DNA from: Helicobacter saguini
GTDB taxonomy: Bacteria > Campylobacterota > Campylobacteria > Campylobacterales > Helicobacteraceae
Direction of reading: 5' to 3'
Length of the DNA: 50,223 bases
NCBI RefSeq assembly: GCF_000762875.2
Contig: NZ_JRMP02000019.1
Location: 1 to 50,223 of the forward strand
The notes beneath the pieces are model-generated. The model saw only the letters and a list, made by a program, of their open reading frames with translations, was not told the DNA's origin and made no database searches. Below are positions 8,479 through 17,980 of this stretch, piece after piece. Positions within the stretch are counted from its first letter, which is position 1; every line of letters starts with the position of its first letter. The position numbers and the translations under genes were made by a program.

Positions 8479-9993
8479 ATGTCGATTGAAAAAGATGATG
8501 ACAATAAAAAGCGAGCATACAAACCACGCACATACACGCGAAACGCCCAAAATGGCGAGACGCACGAGCGTGGCTATGGCTACAGCAATCATAATGGCAA
8601 CTTTAACGCCACGCACAACAACACACACAATGGCTACAACAACGATAGAATCTACAATAAAGATTCTAACAATTTCAACGAGCGTAACCAAAATGAGCGA
8701 ACTCAATATGAAAAAAAACGCACGCACACGCCTGTTAGTGGCTATAAAATCGAGGAGTTGCGAAGCAAGCCTATTGAGGAGCTAACCAAAATTGCCACAA
8801 GCCTTGGCATTGAAAATCCACAAGAGTTTTTGCGGCAGGATTTGGTTTTTGAGATTCTAAAAACGCAGGTTAGTCAGGGCGGATTTATCCTAATTTCAGG
8901 CATCCTTGAGATTACAAATGAAGGCTATGGCTTTTTGCGTAGCATTGATGAGAATTTCACAAATACCCAGCACGACACCTATGTGAGCCAAAGTCAAATC
9001 CATCGTTTCGCCCTTAGAAATGGCGATATTATCACCGGGCAGGTGCGCGCGCCAAAAGACCAGGAGCGTTACTACGCCCTTTTGAAAATAGAAGCGGTAA
9101 ATTATCTAAGCCTAGAAGAAATCAAAAATCGCCCACTTTTTGAGAATCTAACGCCACTTTTCCCCACAGAGCAAATCAAACTCGAATACAACAGCCAAAA
9201 AATCACAGGGCGAATGCTAGACTTATTTAGCCCTATCGGCAAGGGACAGCGCGCACTAATTGTCGCGCCACCACGCACAGGGAAAACGGAGCTAATGAAA
9301 GAACTCGCACACGGCATAAGCGAAAATCACCCTGAAATCGAGCTAATGGTCTTGCTAGTGGATGAACGCCCTGAAGAAGTAACCGACATGGAGCGAAGCG
9401 TCAAAGGGCAAGTATTCTCAAGCACATTTGACTTGCCAAGCACAAATCATATTCGCGTTGCCGAGCTAGTTTTGGAACGTGCCAAACGGCGAATCGAAGT
9501 GGGCAAAGATGTCGTAATCTTGCTAGATTCCATAACGCGACTTGCAAGGGCGTATAACGCGGCAACGCCTTCAAGTGGCAAGGTGCTAAGCGGTGGCGTG
9601 GATGCAAACGCGCTGCATAGACCAAAGCGATTTTTTGGAGCGGCGAGAAATATCGAGCATGGCGGGAGTTTGACGATTATTGCTACCGCACTAATCGAGA
9701 CAGGCTCAAAGATGGATGAGGTAATTTTTGAAGAGTTTAAAGGCACAGGAAACTGCGAGATAGTCCTAGCTAGAAACATCGCTGACCGCAGAATCTACCC
9801 CGCATTTGATATTTTGAAATCAGGCACAAGAAAAGATGACCTACTTTTAGGGCAAGAGCGGCTTACAAAAGTGTGGATGTTACGAAATGTAATTAGCCAA
9901 ATGGATGACATCGAAGCCCTAAATTTCCTATATTCCAAAATCAAAGACACAAAAAACAACGATGAATTTCTACTCGCGATGAATGATATTTAA
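8479..9993 (+). CDS. rho: Transcription termination factor Rho with Asn-rich N-terminal tail
   Basis: Rho is a hexameric RNA helicase that terminates transcription. The Rho N-terminal helical domain begins near [17 protein letters not shown], followed by the cold-shock RNA-binding domain ([12 protein letters not shown]). The ATPase core has the P-loop [27 protein letters not shown] and [13 protein letters not shown], with the Q/R loops behind. The protein is 504 residues, about 65-80 longer than typical. The surplus is an N-terminal tail (roughly residues 10-90) rich in Asn, His, Gly, Tyr and Arg ([19 protein letters not shown]), predicted to be disordered. AGGAG precedes the ATG. The radical SAM gene follows after only 9 bp and is probably co-transcribed. 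Confidence 0.97.
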   Translation: MSIEKDDDNKKRAYKPRTYTRNAQNGETHERGYGYSNHNGNFNATHNNTHNGYNNDRIYNKDSNNFNERNQNERTQYEKKRTHTPVSGYKIEELRSKPIEELTKIATSLGIENPQEFLRQDLVFEILKTQVSQGGFILISGILEITNEGYGFLRSIDENFTNTQHDTYVSQSQIHRFALRNGDIITGQVRAPKDQERYYALLKIEAVNYLSLEEIKNRPLFENLTPLFPTEQIKLEYNSQKITGRMLDLFSPIGKGQRALIVAPPRTGKTELMKELAHGISENHPEIELMVLLVDERPEEVTDMERSVKGQVFSSTFDLPSTNHIRVAELVLERAKRRIEVGKDVVILLDSITRLARAYNAATPSSGKVLSGGVDANALHRPKRFFGAARNIEHGGSLTIIATALIETGSKMDEVIFEEFKGTGNCEIVLARNIADRRIYPAFDILKSGTRKDDLLLGQERLTKVWMLRNVISQMDDIEALNFLYSKIKDTKNNDEFLLAMNDI

Positions 9994-10002
9994 GGAGAAA
10001 AT

Positions 10003-11313
10003 ATGCAACATTTAAAAGATAAAAGCAAAATAGATTCTATAAATATGGAATCTAGTGTAGAAATGGGGGGGGGGGGTAAGCACAACCTACATCACTCTTT
10101 AGAATCTGATTTTAAACACTCAAAAGATTCTAAAAAACCTAAAAATATTTTTTCACGCCTTGTTCATAGATATAAATTTTGGAAAAAGCTACTTAAAAAT
10201 AATACATTTTTTTCTCGCTACATAGAAATAGGCTCTGGAGCGGAAACAACCGCAAGATACATGAAACAAATACCTTTTGGCTACAACCCTAGCAAGTATA
10301 AGACTAAAAGTCCATTTCGTTTTCTTATGCCTTTTAAGCGATATAGACAACAGGGTTTTTTATATTATTTTTATCAAAAATTAGTAAAATTAGAATCTAA
10401 ATATAAGAAATTAGATAGTATTCACAATTCTTTTATAAAGAAATATCTAAAATTTAGAATCTTGTTTGGAAAAGTTGATATTCCATATATCGAAGTCGTT
10501 TTAACGCTAAAATGCACAATGCGTTGTGAATCTTGTGCTGTTATGGTCCCTTATTTTAATGCAAAAAATCAATATACTTGTAGCACAGAGCATATTATAG
10601 AATCTTTAAACGCGATGTTAGATAAAGTAGATTCTATACGCCTTGTGCGGCTTATAGGAGGAGAAACCTTGCTTTATAAAGATATAGTCAATGTCGTAAA
10701 ATTTTTAGATTCTAATCCTAAAATTAAGGCGTTTAATATCGTTACAAATGGCACGATTATCCCAAGCAATGAGCTTTTAGAAAGCCTTAAAGATACGCAT
10801 AAGGCTATGATTTTTATAAGCGATTATACACGTAGCCCTAATTTAAAAGTGCCTTTAAAACATGAAGCCATAATTAATTTGTTAAAAAGTTATAAAATTC
10901 GATACTATTTTTCATTGCAAAATGATGAATTATGGGTAGATGGTGGGGAAAAATATAAGCGAAATAGAAGCAAAGAAGAAATAAGGCAAAATTTTAAAAA
11001 TTGTATGCTTAGATGCGTGAGCTTAATGAGCGTTGATAGTGGTGATAAAAGCGTGGATACGCAAAGCTTAGCACCTAAGGGAGCGGTATTTGTATGTCCT
11101 ATTGCTAGCTCGCTTTCTCGTCTTAAAGGCTTAGATGAGTTTAGTGGCGATTTTATCGATTTAGCAAACGCTAGTAAAGAGCGTTATTTAGAGTTTTATG
11201 CGCAAGATTTTTATAAAGCCTGTGACTACTGCCCGGACATGAAAAATGGCTGGTGGAATGGCAAGCAAATACCAGTTGCCGTGCAAACAAATGAAACATT
11301 TAAGATTCCATAG
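10003..11313 (+). CDS. Radical SAM protein with in-frame phase-variable G-tract (ON)
   Basis: The 436-residue product has the radical SAM cluster motif CTMRCESC (CX3CX2C, near residue 171), the GGE motif in RLIGGETLLYKD and additional Cys groups later (NCMLRC, VCPIAS, CDYCP) suggesting a SPASM-like auxiliary cluster. Such enzymes generate a 5'-deoxyadenosyl radical to modify peptides, sugars or nucleotides; the substrate is unknown. Residues 1-50 are variable and include four glycines encoded by a G12 tract. With 12 G the frame is open (MGGGGK); other lengths not differing by multiples of three would truncate after a few residues. It is tightly linked to rho (AAGGAG start, 9-bp gap). An association with surface glycan modification is only an inference from the G-tract. 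Confidence 0.8.
   Translation: MQHLKDKSKIDSINMESSVEMGGGGKHNLHHSLESDFKHSKDSKKPKNIFSRLVHRYKFWKKLLKNNTFFSRYIEIGSGAETTARYMKQIPFGYNPSKYKTKSPFRFLMPFKRYRQQGFLYYFYQKLVKLESKYKKLDSIHNSFIKKYLKFRILFGKVDIPYIEVVLTLKCTMRCESCAVMVPYFNAKNQYTCSTEHIIESLNAMLDKVDSIRLVRLIGGETLLYKDIVNVVKFLDSNPKIKAFNIVTNGTIIPSNELLESLKDTHKAMIFISDYTRSPNLKVPLKHEAIINLLKSYKIRYYFSLQNDELWVDGGEKYKRNRSKEEIRQNFKNCMLRCVSLMSVDSGDKSVDTQSLAPKGAVFVCPIASSLSRLKGLDEFSGDFIDLANASKERYLEFYAQDFYKACDYCPDMKNGWWNGKQIPVAVQTNETFKIP
10065..10076 (+). repeat. Poly-G12 contingency tract in the radical SAM gene (ON)
   Basis: Twelve consecutive G lie 62 bases into the gene. Reading AT-G GGG GGG GGG GGT AAG keeps the frame open. Eleven or thirteen G would shift it. 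Slipped-strand mispairing at such tracts is the known phase-variation mechanism in Helicobacter and Campylobacter. Confidence 0.9.
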
Positions 11314-11521
11314 ATATATTATTTTATTAATTGTTAAGCTTTATAGAATCTTTTTTCAATTTTTTGCAAATATTGCAAAAATTAATGTTTTTGTTAAGAA
11401 TCTTAAAACTTTTTTTGTAAGATTCTAAATTCATTATAGAATCTAATTTGTGGATAAACTTAGATTTTATAGAATCTTTTTGTTGAAAAATACTGAAATT
11501 TGTAGCTAAAGGGAAGTTAGA

Positions 11522-13159
11522 ATGTTAGAATGGATGCAAAGGCATAAAAAATGGCTTGTTATTACCGTGTGGATTAGCGCATTTGCCTTAGTTTTTGGAT
11601 TCTACTTGCCTGATGTTTATTCATATTTTACCGGTGGTGGGAATAATGTCGCAAAAGTCGGTAAAGAATACATAAGCGTGCAAGAATACGATAATGAATA
11701 CAACGAAACATATAAAAGAATAAGCGAAGTTTATCCTAATTTTGACGCGTTAAATGTCGATGGTGGACGTGTTAAAGAGATTGAAAGTTTAGCCTTTGAA
11801 CGTGTGGTAAATCGTGCTTTATTAAATGCGTTGGCTAATGAATTTGATGTCGTGGTAACGCCAAATGAAGTCGCAGATGAGCTTATAAATGGGCAGTATA
11901 AGCAGTATTTTTCAAATGAGCTAAATCAATTTGACGCACAGATTTATAAAAATGCCCTAGCACAAAATGGGCTAAATGCTGAACGTTTCGAGCAGAATAT
12001 TAGTGAAAATATACTGCTTAATAAGGTGCAGAATTTCCCTAATTTCCCCGCTAGTACTTTGGAGATGAATGCCTTTATAAACGCGGTAAAAATTAAGGAT
12101 AATGTCGCCTTAAAAGTCCTTGATAAAGATAGCGCGTTAAAAAATGTAACGATAACTTTAAGTGAAAATGATGTACGAAATTTTTGGGAGAGTAATAAGG
12201 CGAAATATACGCGTCCGGCAAGCTACAAACTAGCCTATATTGCCCTTAATACCGATGATATAGATATTGATGAAAATAGTCTAACTAGATTCTATAATGA
12301 CAATGCGGCACAATATGGTGCAAACGCCCTAAATACCGCTAGAGATGAGATTATAGAAGACTATAAAAAAGACTATATCAAAATGGCGTCTGCATATTTG
12401 CAAAGTATGCAAAAAAATATAGAATCTAAAGAGAAAATTTATAGCAATGTGTTAAGCAATCTTAACAAAGATTCTATAAATGCGCTAAAAAATGCGGTGG
12501 ATAATAATGTGCAAATTGCCCTAGATTCTATCCCTGTGGGGTTTGTAGAGATTGATGATAATGACTTTTTGGTGTATCAAAATTTACTAGCAAAGCTACC
12601 AAGTAGCCAAAAAGGCTTTATAAACCCTATTTATGAAAATGGCTCTAGAATCTGGATAATTCCATACTTGCTAGAAAAAAGTCCAAAGGCTGAGTTAAGC
12701 TATGATGATGCAAAAGATTCTGCCAAGCAAGATTTGAAAAATAAAAAAGAAAGTGAGCAATTTAGGGCGATTGTAAGTAATGAAATGAAAGAGATAAAAC
12801 CAAATGATTTTGAAAATGTAGGGCAAATTAGCCTTGATAGTATTAGAATCTTAGGAGATTCTAGCAATGCCACATATACGCAAATGGCAAATATAGGGCT
12901 TGATATTTCTCAAATGCGCGATTTAATTAGCAAGATTCTAAAAAGCACAAAAACACAAGATGTCGTGTATGTCGATGATTCTAAGGCTGTATTTTTTAGA
13001 ATCAATAATCAAAAAATGGCGAGTTTTGATGAAATGATAAATATCACAAATGAGCAAAGCGATGAAATAGAGCAATTAAAACGATTAGATATGCAAAATG
13101 CGATGTTTGAATATGCGAAAAGTAAATATAAGATTATAGATTATAGGAGGCAAAATTGA
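11522..13159 (+). CDS. Membrane-anchored PpiD/SurA-like periplasmic chaperone
   Basis: A 545-residue protein has a short basic N-terminus (MLEWMQRHKKW), one transmembrane helix (about residues 12-32) and a long periplasmic domain. It starts with a SurA/PpiD-type N-terminal helical module (VAKVGKEYISVQEYDNEYN ... VNRALLNALANEF ... VADELI). The layout matches PpiD-type folding factors that assist outer membrane protein export. I do not see a confident parvulin catalytic signature, so isomerase activity is doubtful. Octamer-coded pieces (QKNIESKEKI, LDSIP) occur in the middle. The stop overlaps the ftsA start by 4 bp, placing it in the division cluster, an arrangement also known from H. pylori. 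AAGGGAAG precedes the ATG. Confidence 0.8.
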   Translation: MLEWMQRHKKWLVITVWISAFALVFGFYLPDVYSYFTGGGNNVAKVGKEYISVQEYDNEYNETYKRISEVYPNFDALNVDGGRVKEIESLAFERVVNRALLNALANEFDVVVTPNEVADELINGQYKQYFSNELNQFDAQIYKNALAQNGLNAERFEQNISENILLNKVQNFPNFPASTLEMNAFINAVKIKDNVALKVLDKDSALKNVTITLSENDVRNFWESNKAKYTRPASYKLAYIALNTDDIDIDENSLTRFYNDNAAQYGANALNTARDEIIEDYKKDYIKMASAYLQSMQKNIESKEKIYSNVLSNLNKDSINALKNAVDNNVQIALDSIPVGFVEIDDNDFLVYQNLLAKLPSSQKGFINPIYENGSRIWIIPYLLEKSPKAELSYDDAKDSAKQDLKNKKESEQFRAIVSNEMKEIKPNDFENVGQISLDSIRILGDSSNATYTQMANIGLDISQMRDLISKILKSTKTQDVVYVDDSKAVFFRINNQKMASFDEMINITNEQSDEIEQLKRLDMQNAMFEYAKSKYKIIDYRRQN

Positions 13160-14547
13160 GTAGAATTATCTTAGGCATAGATATAGGTTCGACTAAGGTT
13201 TGCTCCATCATTGCGGAGACACGTGAAGCCAAAGGCACACGTGATAGAGAAGTGCAAATCATAGGCACAGGCTCATGCAAGTCGCAGGGAATAAAAAAGG
13301 GCGCAATCACAAACTTAGAGCAGGCAAGCAAGGCTATAAGACAAAGCCTAGAAGACGCCAAACGAATGGCAGGTGTGAATCCTAAAAAGGCGATAATCTC
13401 GCTATCTGGCGCACATACAAAAGGCACAAATAGCAGCGGTATCGCAAATGTCGTGCGTGGCGAAGTGACAATTGATGTGATTAGCACTGCCCTTGATGTG
13501 GCAAAGCATAATGCTGGTATCCCAAAAGATTCCGAAGTGGTGCATATTTTGCCCTTTAGATTTAAGCTTGATGACCAAGATTTCGTAGAAGACCCTATCG
13601 GTATGACAGGCAGTAGCCTTAAAGTTGATGCGCATATTGTAACCGTGCAAAAGGCAAGTTTAGAGAATTTGAAACGCGCTGTAATGCTAGCAGGTATAGA
13701 AGTAGAAAATGTCGTGCTATCAAGCTATGCGGCTAGTATCGCAGTGCTGCATGATGATGAAAAAGAGCTAGGTGTAGTTTGCATTGATATGGGCGCTGAG
13801 ACTAGCGATTTAATGATATATGATGGTAATTCTATGCGATACAACGACTTTTTGGGCGTAGGGAGCAATAATATTTCAAATGATATTGCCCGTGTGTTAA
13901 ACACAAAAATTGTCATTGCCGAAGAGATAAAAATAAAATATGGAAACTTGCTACCAAGCGAAGCGGATAAATCACAGATTTTGGAAGTGCCAAGAAATGG
14001 CAATCCTAAAGAAGATGAGCTAATTGACGTGCAATTAAATCTAATAGATTCTATAATCGGGGCAAGGGTGCAAGAGACTTTAGAGATTTTAGGGCGAAGC
14101 ATTGAGCGAAGCGGCTTAAGAAATAATGTAAGTGGCATCGTGCTAACCGGTGGAATGGCAAATCTAAAGGGAATGAGAGAATTTGCATCCGCTATGTTTA
14201 GCCCTTTATCTGTGCGACTAGCACGTCCTTTAGAAATCGGTGGGCTTTTTGATAGTTTAAAAGATTCTAGTAGTAGCGTTGTGGTAGGGCTAATTCTATA
14301 TGGAGCTGGGAGATTTACTAATTATGAAAAAGATTCACAAGGAAATATCCTAAATAAACATAATACATTAAGTAATATGATAGAATCTAATACCAAAGAA
14401 AGCTCAGGTTTTGAGATTGACTTAACGGACTTGGATGAACCTGATAGTCAAAATAAGCCGCCAACTGATGAGCAACAAATTAATAAAGAAAAAGAAAAGA
14501 CAAGCTTTTTTGGGCGTGTCAAGCAATTTGCTAGAGATTTATTTTAA
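13156..14547 (+). CDS. ftsA: Cell division protein FtsA
   Basis: FtsA is the actin-like protein that tethers FtsZ to the membrane and recruits the divisome. The start is TTG, backed by a perfect AGGAGG five bases upstream and a 4-bp overlap with the preceding gene. The phosphate-1 motif GIDIGSTKVCSII and later the VCIDMGAETSDLMIYD and GIVLTGGMANLKG motifs define the ATPase core. Residues near the C-terminus are Ser/Asp/Lys-rich, then a terminal amphipathic helix (FFGRVKQFARDLF) forms the membrane-targeting sequence. At 463 residues it is slightly longer than many. ftsZ follows after 20 bp. Confidence 0.97.
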   Translation: MSRIILGIDIGSTKVCSIIAETREAKGTRDREVQIIGTGSCKSQGIKKGAITNLEQASKAIRQSLEDAKRMAGVNPKKAIISLSGAHTKGTNSSGIANVVRGEVTIDVISTALDVAKHNAGIPKDSEVVHILPFRFKLDDQDFVEDPIGMTGSSLKVDAHIVTVQKASLENLKRAVMLAGIEVENVVLSSYAASIAVLHDDEKELGVVCIDMGAETSDLMIYDGNSMRYNDFLGVGSNNISNDIARVLNTKIVIAEEIKIKYGNLLPSEADKSQILEVPRNGNPKEDELIDVQLNLIDSIIGARVQETLEILGRSIERSGLRNNVSGIVLTGGMANLKGMREFASAMFSPLSVRLARPLEIGGLFDSLKDSSSSVVVGLILYGAGRFTNYEKDSQGNILNKHNTLSNMIESNTKESSGFEIDLTDLDEPDSQNKPPTDEQQINKEKEKTSFFGRVKQFARDLF

Positions 14548-14567
14548 TTAAATTTAAAGGTGAAATT

Positions 14568-15755
14568 ATGGACAATACAATAGAGATTCAAGAGGAATTA
14601 AGCCACGCTCCTATGATTAGCGTAGTTGGCGTAGGGGGCGCTGGTAACAACACAATGGGACATTTAGTTCGCAGCGGGACATTTTCTAACATTCGACTAA
14701 TTATTGCAAATACCGATATGCAGCACATGCTAAATAACCCTGTCAAAGAGCGAATAATCTTAGGCAAAAAGGGCTTAGGGGCTGGCATGAGACCTGAGCA
14801 GGGCAAGGCAGCAGCAGAGGAAAGCTATGAAGAGATTAAACGCGCACTAGATGGCTCAGATTTAATTATCATTTCAGCCGGGCTAGGTGGAGGCACAGGC
14901 ACAGGTGCAGCGCCCATCGTGGCTAAGGCAGCAAAAGAAGTTGGCGCACTAACCGTCGCGGTAGTCACAAAGCCCTTTAAACACGAGGGAAGCAAACGAA
15001 TGCGATTTGCCGATGAGGGCTTAAAGGCGTTGTATGAAGTGTGTGATTCTATCGTTGTCATTCCAAATGAGAAATTACTAAGCGTGATAGGCAAAAACAC
15101 GAGCTATGCGGAGAGTATGAGCTATGTAGATGATGTTGTCGCGCGCGCTGTAAATGGAATCTCAAGCGTGATTTTGACAAGCTCAGGTATGGGTATTAAC
15201 GTGGATTTCCAAGATTTAAAAACCATAATGAGCCACAAGGGCTTGGCGTTAATGAGTATCGGTGAGGGCGAGGGTGAGGATGCCGCGCAACAGGCGATTA
15301 AGAGTGCTATTGAATCTCCGCTATTTGATAATATTTCAATCAATGGTTCGCTTGGTGCGATTGTGTATTTTGAGTTTAATTCTAAGATGCCGATGATGCA
15401 GATTATGAGTTCTATGGAGATGATTGAGGAGTCCGCGAGTGATGATGCTGACATCATTTTTGGGACTAATCCTAAGGATAATTTTGATGAAAATAAGGTG
15501 CGCGTTTCAATCATTATCACAGGCATTGAAAAATCGCAAGGCATTAGCGTGCCAAAGTCCATTCCAACCACGCCAGATTCTAACACAAACGCACAAGTTA
15601 TGCAAACAAATATAGAATCTAGCAGCGAGCAAAAGCCACAGCAAAAAGGAGCGCAAAATCTATTTAATTTCCACTATGAAAAAAAGGTCAGCGGCAGCGA
15701 AATAACCGAAGAAGTCCTAGACATCCCAACATACCAAAGAATGCAAAAAGACTAA
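14568..15755 (+). CDS. ftsZ: Cell division GTPase FtsZ
   Basis: FtsZ is the tubulin homologue that polymerises into the division ring. The nucleotide-binding motifs are present: VVGVGGAGNN, the tubulin signature LGGGTGTGAAPIVA and the synergy region after helix 7. A variable, octamer-containing linker follows (about residues 330-375). The conserved C-terminal peptide EVLDIPTYQRMQ, which binds FtsA, is intact. Length 395 residues is normal. It is the last gene of the ppiD-like/ftsA/ftsZ run. Confidence 0.98.
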   Translation: MDNTIEIQEELSHAPMISVVGVGGAGNNTMGHLVRSGTFSNIRLIIANTDMQHMLNNPVKERIILGKKGLGAGMRPEQGKAAAEESYEEIKRALDGSDLIIISAGLGGGTGTGAAPIVAKAAKEVGALTVAVVTKPFKHEGSKRMRFADEGLKALYEVCDSIVVIPNEKLLSVIGKNTSYAESMSYVDDVVARAVNGISSVILTSSGMGINVDFQDLKTIMSHKGLALMSIGEGEGEDAAQQAIKSAIESPLFDNISINGSLGAIVYFEFNSKMPMMQIMSSMEMIEESASDDADIIFGTNPKDNFDENKVRVSIIITGIEKSQGISVPKSIPTTPDSNTNAQVMQTNIESSSEQKPQQKGAQNLFNFHYEKKVSGSEITEEVLDIPTYQRMQKD

Positions 15756-16376
15756 GATTCTATACTTTTTAGAATCTATGACTTTTATTTTCTAACCTTT
15801 AAAATTTATGGAAATTAAAGATATTGCGTTTGTGGAATCTGCCTTATGACAGATTTAGATTCTATAGATTCTAACCACTTAGAAAACTAGAAACTTTGCA
15901 AGAGCCAAAAGAAAATCAAAACTTTTCTATAGAATCTCAACCAAAAAATCAAAAAAACCGCGACTTTTCCCAAACCTTTAAAAATCAGGCATTTGAAAAC
16001 CAAACATCTAAAGCAAAAAATATAGAATCTATGTAATAATTTTCGCCTTTTTAAATAATTTTAAACACAATAAACCAAGCATTAATGACAAATTTATCGC
16101 CCTTGATGTTAGCTTTTTTGTCGGCATTAAAGAAAATGAAAGTAAAACGCAAACACTACGCCTTTAGCCCCAGCCAAATTAATAAAAATAACAAAGAAAA
16201 ACCCCTAGATTTAGCCTATCAAAACATCATTGAAATCTATGAAAAATCGCCTAAATGATGGCTTAAAATATTTGTGGAATCTTAAGGATGATTTTGCTTT
16301 TAGCTTTGCGAATTTGCATAATAATTTCTTTGGTTATTCGTGGTATAATGCACTCTATAAGAACACAGGAAAATAA
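15756..16376 (+). pseudogene. Decayed gene remnants after ftsZ
   Basis: This stretch has no intact gene but several adjoining protein-like fragments in different + frames. 15890-16036 reads a Lys/Asn/Gln-rich peptide ending ATG-TAA. From about 16084 an NDKFIALDVSFFVGIKENE segment ends at TAG, and an overlapping frame continues FSPSQINKNN ... AYQNIIEIYEKSP to TGA. 16251-16376 reads a 41-residue tail (LNDGLKYLWNLKDDFAFSF ... YNALYKNTGK) to TAA. At least two frameshifts would be needed to join them. I do not recognise the ancestral family. The DNA also holds several octamers and, at 16344, the promoter of the next gene. Confidence 0.55.
16344..16349 (+). promoter_or_regulatory. Probable -10 element for the phase-variable SGNH gene
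   Basis: TGG-TATAAT lies 27 bp before the ATG at 16377, within the last pseudogene fragment. The spacing suits a short 5' leader containing the AGGA ribosome-binding site. Confidence 0.5.
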
Positions 16377-17980
16377 ATGCTAAGTTATAAAAAATTTGTG
16401 ATATTAACCGTGATTATGCCGCCGATTTTTATCGCCCTACTTTGCACACTTTTGTATTTATACGACCCGCTACAGCTCTTTCATAAGCCCTATTTGCGTC
16501 CTGTTTCATTTATGGCTGATTCGCGTCTGCAAGATAAGGGCGTGATTGATTTTTATGATTTTAATTCCGTGATTTTAGGCTCATCAATCTTTGTAAATAT
16601 GAGTCCAAAAGAGGCAAATGCTTTATTATCAAATTTGAGTATTAATGAGAATGGGGGGGGGGGGTAAAGCCCTTGAAGTCGCAAGATTCTATAGAATCTA
16701 ACCCAACAAAAGGGTGGTGGGCGGGCGATAGGAAACTAGATTCTATAGAATCTAATAAAGATGTAGAATCTAATAAGGATATCATTTTGAGCGAAGCGAA
16801 AAATCTAACATTTAGCAATAAAGATTCTAAAAACATAGATATTTCGCTACCGCTCAATATGACGAATAAAATAGATTCTATAGAATCTAATAAAGATGTC
16901 ATTTTGAGCGAAGCGAAAAATCTAACATTTAGCAATAAAGATTCTAAAAACATAGATATTTCGCTACCGCTCAATATGACGAATAAAATAGATTCTATAG
17001 AATCTAATAAAGACGTCATTTTGAGCGAAGCGAAAAATCTAACTAAAAATAAACTAGATTCTATAGATTCTAAGAATACAAACATAGATATTTCGCCATC
17101 GCTCAATATGACGGATAAAACAGATTCTATAGAATCTAAAATCCACACTCAAAACACAAACAAATGGGTAAATCTCTCCTTGCTTGGCGGCTCATTTAAA
17201 ACTCGCGCCGTGATTTTGGAGTATCTTTTTAATCACAAAAAAATTGATAATATTATCTATTCAATCGATGGCTTTAATGTCGCGGACGACACAAAAGATT
17301 TCGACTTTTTATATAAAAATCCAACGTTAAAAAATCTAAAAATTTATATGAATCCAAAAAATATATTTTGTGCGATTATTTGGAGTAAAAGCCCAAAATG
17401 CGTGGGCGAAGTGATTAATATTTATGAAACTCCGCAAATGAAATGGAGTGAGGGTAATGAATATTTTGGTGGGCTAAATAATTTCTTGCAAAAAAAAGCA
17501 AATATTGCCGAGCTAAAGCAAATAAAAACTAAGATTCATAGCGAAATGAGTATGGAATCTTTTAAAAAAATCTCCCAAGATTCTATAAATAATTATCTTT
17601 TTAGTTTTATAAAATCGCATAAAGATACGAATTTTTATCTTGTTATCCCCGCGTTTCATAGGACAAATTACCTTGTGCGTGGGCGTGAGTATTTTAGTAT
17701 GTGGGCGGCTGTTATCCGCGAGTTTGTGCTAGAGTGTGAAAAGTTTAGCAATGTTAGAATCTATGGCTTTGACTTGCTGTCCTTTGCTGATAATATCGCA
17801 AATTACAAAGATGTAGTCCATCATAACAGCCAAATGAATAGCATTTATATAGAATCTATTGCCAAAGGTGAACATATCCTAAATGCCGCAAATATCGATA
17901 CTTACCTAGCCAAAATGCAAGAAAAGATACAAAATTACGACACAACCGAGATTTTTAATATTATAGAATCTAGATTCTAA
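16377..17980 (+). CDS. Phase-variable SGNH/AlgJ-DltD-like protein, frame broken (OFF) at G12
   Basis: Two open frames make one gene. The first (16377-16667) has a transmembrane helix (residues 8-30) and a VILGSSIF block resembling the catalytic Ser block of SGNH/DltD-AlgJ-type proteins (G68-S69-S70), then runs into a G12 tract and stops. The second (from about 16665 to 17980) contains a repeat region, LGGSFKTRAVILEYLF, and a C-terminal DVVHHNSQMN segment whose D-x-x-H fits the catalytic Asp/His pair. One extra G (G13) or two fewer (G10) joins them into 534 residues. Such proteins acetylate or deacetylate extracellular polysaccharides; the substrate here is unknown. In the assembled state the Ser is separated from the Asp/His, so the gene should be inactive. 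A 117-bp tandem repeat adds about 120 residues in the middle. Confidence 0.75.
16653..16664 (+). repeat. Poly-G12 contingency tract in the SGNH-like gene (OFF)
   Basis: Twelve G directly precede TAA in the upstream frame. The total gene length of 1604 bp is 2 modulo 3, so adding one G restores a single frame. Confidence 0.9.
16782..17132 (+). repeat. Three in-frame 117-bp tandem repeats, each containing an inverted repeat
   Basis: The segment TCATTTTGAGCGAAGCG begins at 16782, 16899 and 17016, a period of exactly 117 bp (39 codons). Units one and two are nearly identical; the third is diverged. Each unit also contains ATTTCGCTACCGCTCAATATGA (first 20 bases shown by its ends ATTTCGCTA and CAATATGA), nearly the reverse complement of the TCATTTTGAGCGAAGCG arm. 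Two octamer palindromes (AGATTCTATAGAATCT) join the units. The encoded unit includes ILSEAKNLTF and LPLNMTNKIDSIESN. Confidence 0.85.
17964..17979. terminator. Octamer palindrome at a convergent gene junction
   Basis: TAGAATCTAGATTCTA is a perfect 16-bp palindrome. It contains the stop codon of the minus-strand gene and two bases of the TAA of the plus-strand gene. It could act as a bidirectional terminator hairpin; no strong U-tract is visible, so this is tentative. Confidence 0.35.

Noticed and set aside
16642-17148. Minus-strand frame opposite the 117-bp repeats
   Set aside because: Its repeats mirror those of the plus-strand gene, and it lacks a ribosome-binding site and any recognisable domain.
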